DNA from: Polytrichum commune
Lineage: Eukaryota; Streptophyta; Polytrichopsida; Polytrichales; Polytrichaceae
Direction of reading: 5' to 3'
DNA: 64,000 nucleotides
Assembly (NCBI GenBank): GCA_950295325.1
Contig: OX485807.1
Coordinates: 5,458,501-5,522,500 of the forward strand
Shown: piece by piece, positions 25,401 to 35,650 of the stretch
How positions within the stretch are numbered: position 1 is the stretch's first letter
Layout: the number at the start of each line of letters is the position of its first letter
Translations under genes and position numbers: made by a program
Notes under the pieces: model-generated
What the model was told of the DNA's origin: nothing
Seen by the model: only the letters and a program-made list of their open reading frames with translations
The model's database searches: none

Positions 25401-28400
25401 CACATCTTCCTCATTTTCTGCATAATTTGTACGTTGTACATTTTTTGCAAATTAAGAAATATAAGAAACGTCAAAGAAACTTTTTTGGAAATATACATTA
25501 TTCCTCCTGTGATCCACTCCTTGCCAAAGTCACAGCCGAAACTTGATTTCAGTCCATTAATTTTCCATTGAGATTGAAGAAGGAGGCTTTTCAGAAAATA
25601 ATGGATGTGAATTAGGCGCTGGTAATGAATACTTTGAGGCATTTGATAGCTTGGCAACATGTTAGAAGATATTGATCATTTCCTTTGAAGATTAAATTCC
25701 ACACATTTGGTTCATTGAGGTATTAGAGTTATCCATTAATTCAACCGGAGTTTTGGTAGGGAGTTGGTTGTTTCGCATGCATAACTTTCCATGTTCGGTA
25801 AGTTTTGGGTGCATGCTTGGAGCCAATGTGGAGGTTTGAACGAAGGACATTCCATATTGGTTCATTGGGTACCAAACTCATTTTGGCATGCCAAGAGATA
25901 CCAAAATGAGTTTGGCCCTCAATGAACCAATATGGAATGTCCTTCGTTCAAATCTCCACATTGACTCCAAGCATGCACCCAAAACTTACCGAACATGGAA
26001 AGTTATGCATGTGAAACAACCAACTCCCTACCAAAACTCCGGTTGAATTAATGGATAACTTTATTCTAAACATTAAGTCTCACATTCAAGTATACCACCA
26101 AAAAATTGAACGACAATTTATAAATAAAAACGCCATGTTTCACCCAGATAACGATCAAGAGTTGTTACCTCTATAACTCTGCACAAAGATGCCACTCACC
26201 ATGTTCATTATGATTAAAAAACCAGGATTGTTATTCATTGGGTTGATTTGCTGGCTGCGAACGCAGATGTGAAGAGTGCCAATGAATGCTTGGAAAAGCT
26301 CTTCCCAGAAAGGTTTTTGTTACAAGCGTTAGTGAAGGAGGTGTGCTTCCAATCCTTATTCAACTGTCGTCCATACCAACGTTGTGTGGGTGTCTAAATT
26401 CAACCTGGGTTCTAAAAAGAGTATGTCCATGGGTTTAAAATACCCGACCTGGATGTTGTCACATCCTTCATTACCAGTCGTGATACCCACTTGATATTTG
26501 CAAAAGTCCATGGTCTCACCTATACACTCGTGGACATTTTGTGCAAATTTCCAATGACATGACCTTCAGCAAAGGAGTAGACCTACCACCATTGGTATTG
26601 ACATGACTACAATCATCCTGGTGTTTAGATTTGCAACTTCAAAATTTCTGCACCATACATTCAGCATACCATGGCTGTTAACTTACCTTTCTACAGAGTA
26701 TGACTTCCGAAACAATCTTTGGAGAGACACTGGGAAGGCACCTAACAATGTGAGAGTACCTCAGCGCAGATAGAAGTGCTGGAAGGAAGTGAGGAGTATG
26801 GCCCGGAAGTAGCTGTGATGGAATCTGCAGAGGTGGTTCTTCAAAGCACTTTGCAGAAGATCAACACACTCACTGCAGGCAGAGTAAGTGAACCAACCGA
26901 TCTTGGCTCTTGATAGGCAACTCTTGTCAACTCATACCTGTGCCAACACTTGTATGTTGACACATGTTTGTGGGTGCATTGTTGATACATGTTTGTGGAT
27001 GCATCATATGTTGATACATGCTTGTGGGCGCATTGTGTGTTGAAGAATGTTTGTGGATGCATTATTGATCAACATCGTTGACAAACTAGTTTGAGCCCGT
27101 GCATGTGAATTAATGTCCCATGCCGTCCCTACACCGTCCACTCAACATGACACCGTCAATGGTTGACCGTTTTGAAACTTTGGAGAGGCAACTATGTCAC
27201 CACTCGTCCATAGTCTATAATATAGTAAACTAGTTTGGATCTGTGTCATCCTGGTGGGTTGCACCCGTGCATATGATTTGATGTCCTAGGCTATCCCCGC
27301 ACTGTCTACTCAACATGCCGGTGGCAACAACCAGTCATTTAGAATCTTTGCACCAAAAACTATGTCACCACCCGTCTGTAGTCTATTGTGTAGGAGATAG
27401 TTTGGGCATGGGCCATGTTGGCCTGTTGTTCCTGTGAATCAATATCCCGGGCCGTCCTTGCACTGTCCGCTCAACATGCCGCCATCAATGGCTGACCATT
27501 TTAAAAGTTTGGAATGGCAAGTGGGTCACTACTCAACTGTAGTCTACTTTATAGTAGACTAGTTTGGATGCTTGCCACCCCGGCTTGTTGCACCTGTACA
27601 TATGAATTAATGTTCCCGGCCAAGTTTGCATCGTCCACTCAACATGCTAATATCAACGGCCGGCTGTTTAGAATGACATTTGCATCACCACCCGTTCATA
27701 GTCTATTGTATAGTGGACTAGTATGGGTCCATGGCGTCTTGACCCGTTGCACCTGTGCATATGACATATCACTTGAACGTGGTCCCCTAGACCCGTGGTC
27801 CTGCTACCTTTCCGGAACAGTGGAGCAATGGCCACTACCACCACCACTTTGTCCGTTGTATATAGATTGGTGACATATGTTTGTGAATACAATTGTATGT
27901 TGATAATACGTGCTAGTTGGGTGCATTGTTGGTACATGCTTGTGGATGCATTGTGTGGTGATACATGTTTGTGAATGCATTGTAAGTTGGTACATGTCTG
28001 TTCTGTGCATTGTTGGTATATGTTTGTGTGGGCTATGTAGGATGTGACTCGAAAAAAGAGCAAACTGCCAGATGAAGGAGAAATTTGGGGCCTTCGCGAG
28101 AAGATGAACGTGATCTACGAGGCGGAGCGAGGCCTCTTGCAGCGTGCCATGCCGGGGGCACACAGGTTGTCCACCTTCTTTTCTGAGCCCGGAATGCTGA
28201 ATCAGGACACAACTGGGACAATGACGATAGGTGACAACACGACCGGATGGGCCTTGGACACTCCGACGAGCAAGGCGCCATCACTCGCTCTACAGGGTTC
28301 TAAAGGAGGTTTACTGCAACCCCTGCAGCAATTTCATCAAGAGTCCACAAAACAACAAGCTCCTCGGCCCCAAACCCAAAGTTTGCTGCTGCCACACTTG

Positions 28401-28940
28401 CAATTAGGGTTGGATGCTCAGCCTTTGCAGGATTCTGCTTCTGCAGTGAGTTCACCCGTGGCGAGTGAAATTTCAGAGCAGACTGATCCTTCCAGCCCAT
28501 TGGTTTCTCCCACAGAATCAGCTGTGCCTGTGACAACACCAGAAATTGACCTGGAAAAAGGCCAAATCGGTGCGATAGCCGAGAATATGGTCAAAGATTT
28601 GGTAAAGCTCCCAGATAATGTAAGCAAAGAAATTGCCCAGGGGAGTGTGAGTAGTATTTCCCAAGAAGAGCAAAAGATGCAGAAAGAGGGACTAGCTGGT
28701 GTCTCCCGAATCACGCAGACTTCACCGGATCCTTCAGAAGCAGTCCAAAAAGATCAAGCCCCTTTCCTCCCAATGAATTCTTCTCCCATTGTAACTCAAG
28801 AGATGGACTTGGAAAAGGGTCAAAATAAAGAAAACCAGGAGATCAAAGCAGAGAGCAGCACCATCGAAGGAGGGAAAGAGAAAAAACCCTGGAAGTCACT
28901 AAAGTCAATTTTAGGCAAAGGCAAAAAGAAAGTCAAGTAG
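21826..28940 (+). CDS. PH-domain and coiled-coil protein, 5' end not resolved
   Basis: Exons chosen by splice signals and phase: 21826-21954, 22934-23126, 23944-24011, 24568-24675, 25241-25254, 25341-25387, 26267-26340, 26770-26883 and 28041-28940 (stop). All junctions keep frame and give 548 residues of an incomplete protein. Residues 1-130 form a whole PH domain: GWLFLRK, WRKLHCMIKGSTLYYIHK, TGLLPLRGC, KHCFVI, SKHFVFAA, and the hallmark Trp in DCREWVECVHNAA. PH domains usually bind phosphoinositides or proteins at membranes. Next come helical, coiled-coil-prone residues (ELMDAYHYANLARQ, LLESQMDQQQLTLIQ). A Ser/Gln-rich tail follows, containing two DLEKGQ repeats and ending in a basic patch (KSILGKGKKKVK). 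I recognise no family beyond the PH domain. Weak points are the donor GTCATA at 24012 and the 14-base exon. The start codon is not found. Confidence 0.72.
22020..22895. repeat. Tandem array of about 240-bp units in PH-gene intron
   Basis: Four diverged units each run GATGCCCCTGTA..GTCAAGTGAGTCAAAC..AGAAGTTTCACATAG..GGTGTCACC..TGTTTGGCAG..GTGTATTGTGCACTTCCAGGGG. They begin near 22028, 22249, 22500 and 22749. Simple repeats have expanded between units: CT at 22394-22463 and TAA at about 22636-22654. Confidence 0.8.
22394..22463. repeat. (CT)n microsatellite
   Basis: About 70 bases of uninterrupted CT inside a unit of the tandem array at 22020-22895. Confidence 0.95.
23337..23524. mobile_element. 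Foldback element in PH-gene intron
   Basis: Imperfect inverted arms at about 23337-23403 and 23458-23524 (GTGACCACTAAAATGAAAGG against CCTTTGGGTGGTCAT, and GAATGCAAATCTAGG against CCTAGATTTGCATTC). The inner sequence pairs further through GGATCTC and GAGATCC. It is about 188 bp and non-coding. Confidence 0.65.
25727..26060. mobile_element. Near-perfect 160-bp-arm hairpin element in PH-gene intron
   Basis: Arms at 25727-25886 and 25901-26060 are reverse complements with only a few mismatches around a 14-nt loop (25887-25900). The outer 20 bases of each arm match exactly. TTA occurs at or next to both ends (25723-25725, 26061-26063), suggesting a Tourist-like insertion with a TTA duplication. 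Transcribed within the intron, it would fold into a long double-stranded RNA, a possible small-RNA source. Confidence 0.85.
26930..28035. repeat. Two interleaved tandem arrays in the last PH-gene intron
   Basis: A minisatellite of about 28 bp (TGTTGATACATGTTTGTGGATGCAT-like) occupies about 26940-27065 and again 27870-28030. Between the two blocks lie about five units of a different, roughly 160-bp repeat, marked by ACTAGTTTGG near 27083, 27228, 27389, 27552 and 27715. The layout suggests the longer array expanded inside, or was inserted into, the minisatellite. Confidence 0.75.
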
Positions 28941-29519
28941 AAAGCAAAGACATGAAATCTGGGCTGAAATTTTGCAAGAAGCATTTGGATATCTTAACAT
29001 TATTAAGCTCCTGATGGGGGTCACTCCTGGTTGACGAATCAAAAGCCATTGCAGCAAGTATGATGGGCAAATTCCATGTGCATTAAGCTTTGAATCTAGC
29101 TTACCCGGGTTTCTGTTTACCTTAAATATATTTAAACTTTGCCGAGGTGGCCCATTTAGGCAAAAGGGTTTACCATACCCACAGCTTAACAATATTATGA
29201 TAATGTTATGTTCCAGACAGACCTATCAATATAGGTACTAAAGCTTGCAAAGACCTTCCCAGGGTGCTTTAGAAACTTTTTGATGATTTAATCACCATTC
29301 GGGTCACCAGAATCCACCTCTTGTGGTGAGTTCATAACAACTGGATGGTCATGCACGTGATCAACCCTGAGCACAGTAGATCACGAAACTGTGTCACTCA
29401 TGTCAAAAATCGGACCTTGAATGTGAATGCCAAATGAGAATCATTCACCCTCAAAATGTGGCTAGCAAAATTTCCCTTCGTGTGCACTTGAAAAGAAATC
29501 GTTAATGGTGTTCAGTCTA
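28941..29519. other. 3' flank of PH-domain gene
   Basis: No coding frame. It probably includes the 3' untranslated region. I did not identify a definite polyadenylation signal. Confidence 0.4.
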
Positions 29520-30105
29520 CACAGCTTACAGGGCGCTTGTAGTAACTCAGATTCACAGCAGAGGTGATTGATCTTTTCTTTCCTGCAACCTCCATACGCG
29601 TTCGAGCAATGTGTCCATATGTAATGTACCCCATATCAATTTATAATGTAATCCAAACACATTGCAAGGTTGATGAGAAACAGTTGCATAATTGCTGCAG
29701 ACTCTAATGCAAATTCCATTCCTAAGATCTTCAAGAGGCGTTTATAATTGACATGCAATGAGGTAGTTGACATTGCAATGGGTATTTGCAGTACGTTTAG
29801 AACAATGCGACAGTTTATTTAGCTGATGCCTTTGTGGTGATGGGGGTTGTACCGCCTTTCTGTTTGGAATGCAACATCTTTGTTGTAAATGGACCTACTT
29901 GAGAAAACCTTAAATCCCCACACTGTCGCAAAGACGTGACAATTTTGTTTCATATTCTGGTGTTATAAGCCAAAAGTCCACGTATCTGAAATTCACCGTC
30001 ACCTCAACATTTGCATGGTTGCCCCATACGCTTGGGGTAGGCCAGGATGTATTCAAGGTGATGAGGAGGTGAGTATATAAAGCGAAGGAGTGTGCACGAA
30101 GAAGC
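29520..30105 (+). repeat. U2 upstream flank, duplicated at 41440-42218
   Basis: The segment upstream of this U2 copy is a diverged copy of the segment upstream of the second U2 copy. Shared phrases include CTTTCCTGCAA, TTCGAGCRATG, GCTGATGCCTTTGTGGTGA and TTGTTGTAAATGGACCTACTTGA in the same order. The loci arose by duplication of a block that included promoter and flank. Confidence 0.75.
30019..30080 (+). promoter_or_regulatory. U2 promoter: upstream element and TATA box
   Basis: TATATAA at 30074-30080 lies about 32 bases before the U2 5' end, as expected for plant U-snRNA genes. Upstream, TTGCCCCATACGCTTGGG (30019-30036) is retained before all three U2 copies that keep a 5' end. It resembles, but does not equal, the plant upstream sequence element RTCCCACATCG, and I infer it plays that role. 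Confidence 0.6.
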
Positions 30106-30299
30106 ATACCTTTCTCGGCCTTTTGGCTAAGATCAAGTGTAGTATCTGTTCTTATCAGTTTAATATCTGATACGAGGTTCATCGAGCCTCGTGATATTAA
30201 TCTAATTTATTTCGGGTGCGGGCTCATCCCACAGCTTGCTGTAAGAGCCCGCGAGCGTCGCCTTGGTATCGCACTATCTCCTTGGCAGGCCCAACCCCA
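30106..30299 (+). ncRNA. U2 snRNA (best-preserved copy)
   Basis: U2 pairs with the intron branch site in the spliceosome. The first 68 bases match plant U2, from ATACCTTTCTCGGCCTTTTG through the branch-point recognition core GTAGTA to TTAATATCTGATACGAGG. Later folds are intact: a second-loop stem CGAGGTTC/GAGCCTCG and a GCGGGCTC/GAGCCCGC stem in the 3' half, followed by GCGTCGCCTTGGTATCGCACTA as in stem IV. The Sm site region reads AATTTATTTCGG, somewhat off the usual AUUUUUUG. Length, about 194 nt, fits the usual 195-196 nt. The exact 3' end is estimated. Of the two plus-strand copies this has the better paired stems and is the likelier functional gene. Confidence 0.9.
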
Positions 30300-30904
30300 C
30301 CCCCTGGGGGCCCAAATAATCCAAACAGCATTCTCTTTCGTAGTAATTATGCCAAAATGTTCCAAGAAAAATGATTACACCATTCCTTCTACGATACTCG
30401 ATTCCAGAAAAAGCAACCCGATAAGCTGTGTTTGGAGTTTATGTTTTCAAGATGTTGAGGCATATGCAGACATAAGCTGTTTTGTATGCGGTGAAACGGT
30501 CGTCATTGTACAGAAATAGATTAATGTGACGATCTCCTTTGAAAGCCCTGATAACAAACGGCCACATTCACAGCCACAAGAATTAATTGCTTGCACTAGT
30601 ACTCAAAGTATGTCTCCACTTTAAGCATTTCATGTAAATTCCACAAAACACAATGACCGTGGATTGCACACCTACTGGCTATGTCCATTTCGTCAGGGCT
30701 TTCTGAAGAGGTCGTTACAACAATAGCCAACTTCAAGTGCCATTCCTGTACAAAGGCCATACTACACATGTCAGCTTAATTTATCATCCTGCAAACTCTG
30801 AGACAGCTTGTTCTGGAGAAGCGTTGTTAGCAATGAAATCTTTTATGTTGCTTGACTAGTTATTCTAGTGTACATTGTTGTGTGATAAGTGACATAGGGC
30901 ACCA

Positions 30905-31012
30905 AAGAAAATTGAGATTAATATCGTGAGGCTCAATGAGCCTCGTATCAGATATCGAATTGACAAGAACAGATACTACACTTGATTTTAGCCCAAAGGC
31001 CGAGAAACGTAT
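30905..31012 (-). pseudogene. Truncated U2 snRNA copy
   Basis: On the minus strand it begins ATACgTTTCTCGGCCTTTgGG and keeps GTAGTATCTG and the second stem-loop, but diverges after the Sm region, so the 3' third is missing. Upstream on the minus strand the TTGCCCCATACGCTTGGG box is kept but the TATA box is lost. Probably inactive. Confidence 0.8.
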
Positions 31013-32261
31013 GCCTCTCCCTTCCTCACCCTCGTGTTGTAGAACTCACCTCCTCATGACCAACATATCTATGCCTATCCCAAGCGTATGGGGCAACCTG
31101 CATGCAAGTCTGGAAACGAAACAGCGACAGATTGTGACACTTGAAAGCACCAGATTACTTCCACCTTGAAGCACCTTGGCAGGCACAATCCTCTCCTCCT
31201 TGGGATCCAAATAAGCCAAACAGGATGCCCTATCTCCACTACCCATACAAAAATGTGTCAAAGTGATGACTCAATTGATAAGAACGGTGCTTCTAGCACT
31301 TAAACTTGGCTTCGGAACAAGATCCAGAGACATTGTCATTGGAGATTCTGTCGGAATGTCCGCAGAGTTTGCAAGGACTGACATATGTGTAAGTGGCATG
31401 TGGTGAAACTGTTCACAGCATCTTATTTCTCGTCGACGCAGCTCTTATTCTATCCAACAAGGTCATCTGCCTTTTTAAGCATTCAAAATAGTGAAATAAA
31501 GGTTATGTTGATCATCGATGAAATTAATGAATGTATGTGCCTTAATCTGACGCCGAGACTTTTAGACCTCACATGCTGTGTGTGCTTGTGGAATGGCACC
31601 GGGTGGGAGAGCACAAGAGTGACCCCTCCTGATCCATGGTAATTTTCATTTTTCTCCAGTTTTCCCCGCAGCAAAGAATACTGGGATGAACCACTTCAAG
31701 GCTCCTGCTCCAGCTTGGACCTAAAACATTTGGGTCTCTTCGGATGACGCACTTGTAGAGGCTGAGAGCTGACGTTCTGCAAGTGGAGAATGGCGAAGAC
31801 TGCACACCTACTGGCTTTGTCTCATAGCTGTGCAGTTCCAACCACTTTGGGCGATCTTTCGCTCCGGTGAACCGTGCGAAACCCACATGAAATACATTAA
31901 CTAAAGACATGCACCCCCTTGTCCATACGAATGTAAGCAAATCTTGGTGACCATGAAAGCGGTGTGTTATCAAGGCTTTCTAAAGAGACGGTCATCACAT
32001 CAATCGCAAACTTAAAGTGCCATTTCAGTACAATGGCAACATGTTCACCACATACTACACATATTAGCTCATTACTTATCATCTTACGAAGTCTGGCGAA
32101 ATTTAACCAGAAACTGCGAACAAGTTTCTCTGGCAGCAAACCCTAAACCCTAAAGCTTGTTATCAGACAATGGAAACATCAAATTTTTTCACTAAGTAAT
32201 CCGGTGAACGTGTTCTGCATAGTACGTCGGATAGACCGGTATGTTGTTTAGCTTATTAAAA

Positions 32262-32425
32262 CCCCAAGGAGGAGAGGGTTGCGGATGCCAAGGTAAGTAG
32301 TGCAACACCGAGACGACGCTCGCGAGCTCTAACAGCAAGCTGCCAGATGAGCCCGAACCCTAGAAAAATAAGATTAATATCATGAGACTCGATGAGCCTC
32401 GTATCAGATATTAAGCTGACAAGAT
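32262..32425 (-). pseudogene. 5'-truncated U2 snRNA copy
   Basis: Minus-strand match to U2 from about nucleotide 45 (CTTGTCAGCTTAATATCTGA) through the 3' stem-loops (CGAGCGTCGTCTCGGTGTTG) to near the end. The 5' domain with the branch-point recognition sequence and the promoter are absent. Confidence 0.75.
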
Positions 32426-32429
32426 TCTT

Positions 32430-35150
32430 CACGTATGTTTATAATTTCATACTTGTATTCATAGTGTATCTATAATAATCTCTCACATTTAACTAAGACA
32501 AGTAGTTAGTAAGATGATTCAATATTGACCTTTCATATCTTCGATAACGTGTTGATCTGTCAAACATGTCCTTTTACATCCATTGCAAGAATTATATTAT
32601 GAATGGATTTGTATTGTATCGTGCATGTATCACATGAGTGTTTTCTTTGATAACATAGCAAAACTGCTACAAAAAGGCTCCATGCTTCTGTGAGTCCCCA
32701 AATACTTGATCAACAAAAAATAGAAGTTGGAATAGTGGAGCATAGAGCATTAGATAAATTTTAGAAAGGGCTCTTCTTTCTCATGTGCCAATGAAGTTTT
32801 TATATAAACAATTGCTTGTTTTATATTGAAGTTTAGAACTTGAGTACAATTACAATTGAAGTTTAGATCTTCTAATTTTTTTACAATTAAATTTTTAATT
32901 TCCTAAATATATCATTATCTTTTTGTGAAATGCCCATGAAAGTCCTTGTTTGATGCATAGACTCGGTTTTTGAAGTCATTGTAGTTGAGGCATGTGAGAA
33001 CCTTTGAATTTTTTTGGGGATGAGCCATGTGGTGGCGGGAAGAGGATCATGAGGTGCTACCAAAATAACATCACATATCCAAAAGGTCGCTACACTCTAA
33101 ACTTTGTAATATCAACATCCATAGTGTCACACACTCTGTAATATCCTAAAACACTAGGGAACGGATGTTCGTAGTTCAAATCTCACTCCTTATTGTCACA
33201 TTTCTCTCTCTTATATCACAAAATTTGTCATTATTGCAAACCACCCAAGAAGTCAACCCACACCCTCAACATGTGGAGTGTCACCTTTTTATTCTTCTTA
33301 TGCCACTTGTTGAATGTTGGTGCATGTGTCCACCACATCGCCCGGGAAGGCCAAGTGGAGTGGACCACACTAACATAGGTGACATGCGAACAAATTTAAA
33401 TTGTCCTCACATCTCCTTTGTGTTATTCCATAATGTCACATGCTACACTAATTCTATAATATCATTCATCCATGTTAACACTATAGAACTCTGTAATATC
33501 ACGTGCACTTTGGTTGCCATAGGTGTGATACTATGGAGTTTAGAGTGGAGTGCCAACCACTCTCAAGACGTGTCAAGAGGCTTGTTCTCAACATAAGAAT
33601 CTTCATATGTAAAGCCGTGGATAACTTGAGAGATTGGAGCTCCTTTGTGAATTTGGTTTTAGTAGATCCTTTAGAACAAAGGTCTTTGTTCCCCAATTGC
33701 CTAGCCTTGGACATGGCCTTCATCCAACTTTTCCTTACTGCACTCTCAATGGGAGGTGTCACGAAACTCTAGTCAAGGGGTAGAAATTGGATCTTAAAAA
33801 CAAATGGATATTCTTGGAAAATGTAAAAGTTTGTGGTATACATGACTTGATCCTCTAAGGGAAAATAGAAAATGATGAGTTTTTTATGGCACTCTTGAAA
33901 GGCATGATGCTTCATAGTGTACACATGCACAGGAATATCAATAGAAACTAAACTAATTTGTATTTATTAATGAGTTTCTAAACCAAAACCCTTTTCAAAT
34001 ACTCAAAAAGAAGTTATTAGCTTTGAAGAATTATGCAAGCATTTAGATGTGTTCTTTGATCTTTTCCTCACAACTTTCTTTTTGGAAGTTTTCTCCTTTG
34101 CACAAATTACTCTCTTTTTGACTAGTCTAGTTTTAATCCAAATCCTCCGGCGATTAGGGGTTAAAACACTAAAGGATTGGTCCATCCTAAAAGTGTGTTG
34201 ACCCTTGACCTAGTGGCATGAACTAACTAAATTAGACCCAAAAGTAGGTGTCCAAGTATAATCTACCCTCTCGAAGTGTTCCCCTTTTTTAAGTGTTATT
34301 CTACCATAAGTGCTACAATTTCATTATCCCTTGAAAAAAACACCATGAAGTGTTATGTATTACGTTGTTGTAAAAATCTTTACTCCACTCTTTGTTAATT
34401 TACAATGTATAATTGTTACTTGCACCAAAATCCATGAATATGTAATTTAATATTGTGGACATATGATCAATATGGAAGTGACAATGTTGGAGGGTGGAGA
34501 GTGAGCCAATGCTAGAGAGTGTTGGACAGTGGGTTCATGCATAGAGTGGTTGAGAGTGAGCCAATGTGGAGAGTGTTGGAGAGTGAGCCTCACCAGTTCG
34601 TTTCTCCAAATTGACTCCATTGTAAGCTTCATCTAGACGGATTCACATGTAAGCCTTTCGTCAGGGTGGCAAGGATCCCTATTGTTGAGTCTCAAAGTTT
34701 TTTTGAAAATTCAATAATTTGTTTGTCGAGTCATTGGTATGCCTATTAATGTCTATTTCGTACCTTAGTTTCTCATGTGACTTTCAGTCTTGTGAATGCA
34801 CATGTGTCAAGTATTGCAGGTGCAAGTTACCACTAGTATCTTCCGTAGGCCTTGATTTTGATATGAGATCAAGTCTATTAGAAAAGTCCATAATGATTTT
34901 TTGTATTCAAGAGTCTCATCAAACAACAATATACTTCCTATTTTGGTCACTACGTAAGTGTAAGTTTAGTTATTTTTATTAATGTTTGTGACGGAATTTT
35001 ATGAGCGTTACTAATGACTCTATTTTTACCACGCAGTTGCTACATGTATAGATGTTATTTTTGAAATTACCCACCCTTATGAATGTTATAATTCCATAAG
35101 TGTTACAAACTATATACTTCCGAGAGGTAACACTTATACTTTGGAGAGGC
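32430..35150. other. Intergenic DNA, no gene recognised
   Basis: AT-rich. Frames such as 33165-33596 show no domain or splice context. A small GAGAGTGAGCCAATG-type minisatellite lies at about 34495-34590. Confidence 0.45.
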
Positions 35151-35153
35151 AAC

Positions 35154-35477
35154 TACACTACATATGATATTTAGTGTCACCAACACTATATGTTAACCCA
35201 ACATTATTTGTCATTCCTTGTAAATTTTTGGGATGATTATAAATTTACAGTGTTGCAAATACTGTCACTTACCAAGCGATTTTTCATCCAAATCCCATTC
35301 ATCCATGACAATAGTTCATCACAAGTTGGTGACAAGAGAGGGTATGATTTTGGCCAATGGATGAACTCATTTATCATCCATGACAGTATTTGTAAACTTA
35401 AGAATAGGAACTGTCATCCGAAAAGTTACCATAGTGACATTAAATACCAGATGACACTAAATATCATACTTGGTGTA
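35154..35477. mobile_element. 324-bp MITE upstream of the EF-hand gene
   Basis: Inverted ends TACACTACATATGATATTTA and TACACCAAGTATGATATTTA, each continuing GTGTCA. Its two halves match the outer parts of the 2.1-kb element at 3861-5966 and the fragment at 62588-62819. Non-coding. It ends 173 bases before the start codon at 35651. Confidence 0.75.
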
Positions 35478-35650
35478 CTTAAATTATAGACTGTAATTAC
35501 AGTAACGGAATTAGGTCTACTATCTACCTGAACACAATTCTCTCACACGGAAACAGGCACCCCGTCTGTCTCACTCGCCGGAAATAGGACCCGCTTTCGC
35601 TTCTTCGGTTTCCTGCCGCTCCGACGCTCCTTCGCCACCAGCACAGCACC

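Noticed and set aside
32143-32156. AAACCCTAAACCCTAA telomere-like sequence
   Set aside because: Only about two units, consistent with chance or a transposon end rather than an interstitial telomere.
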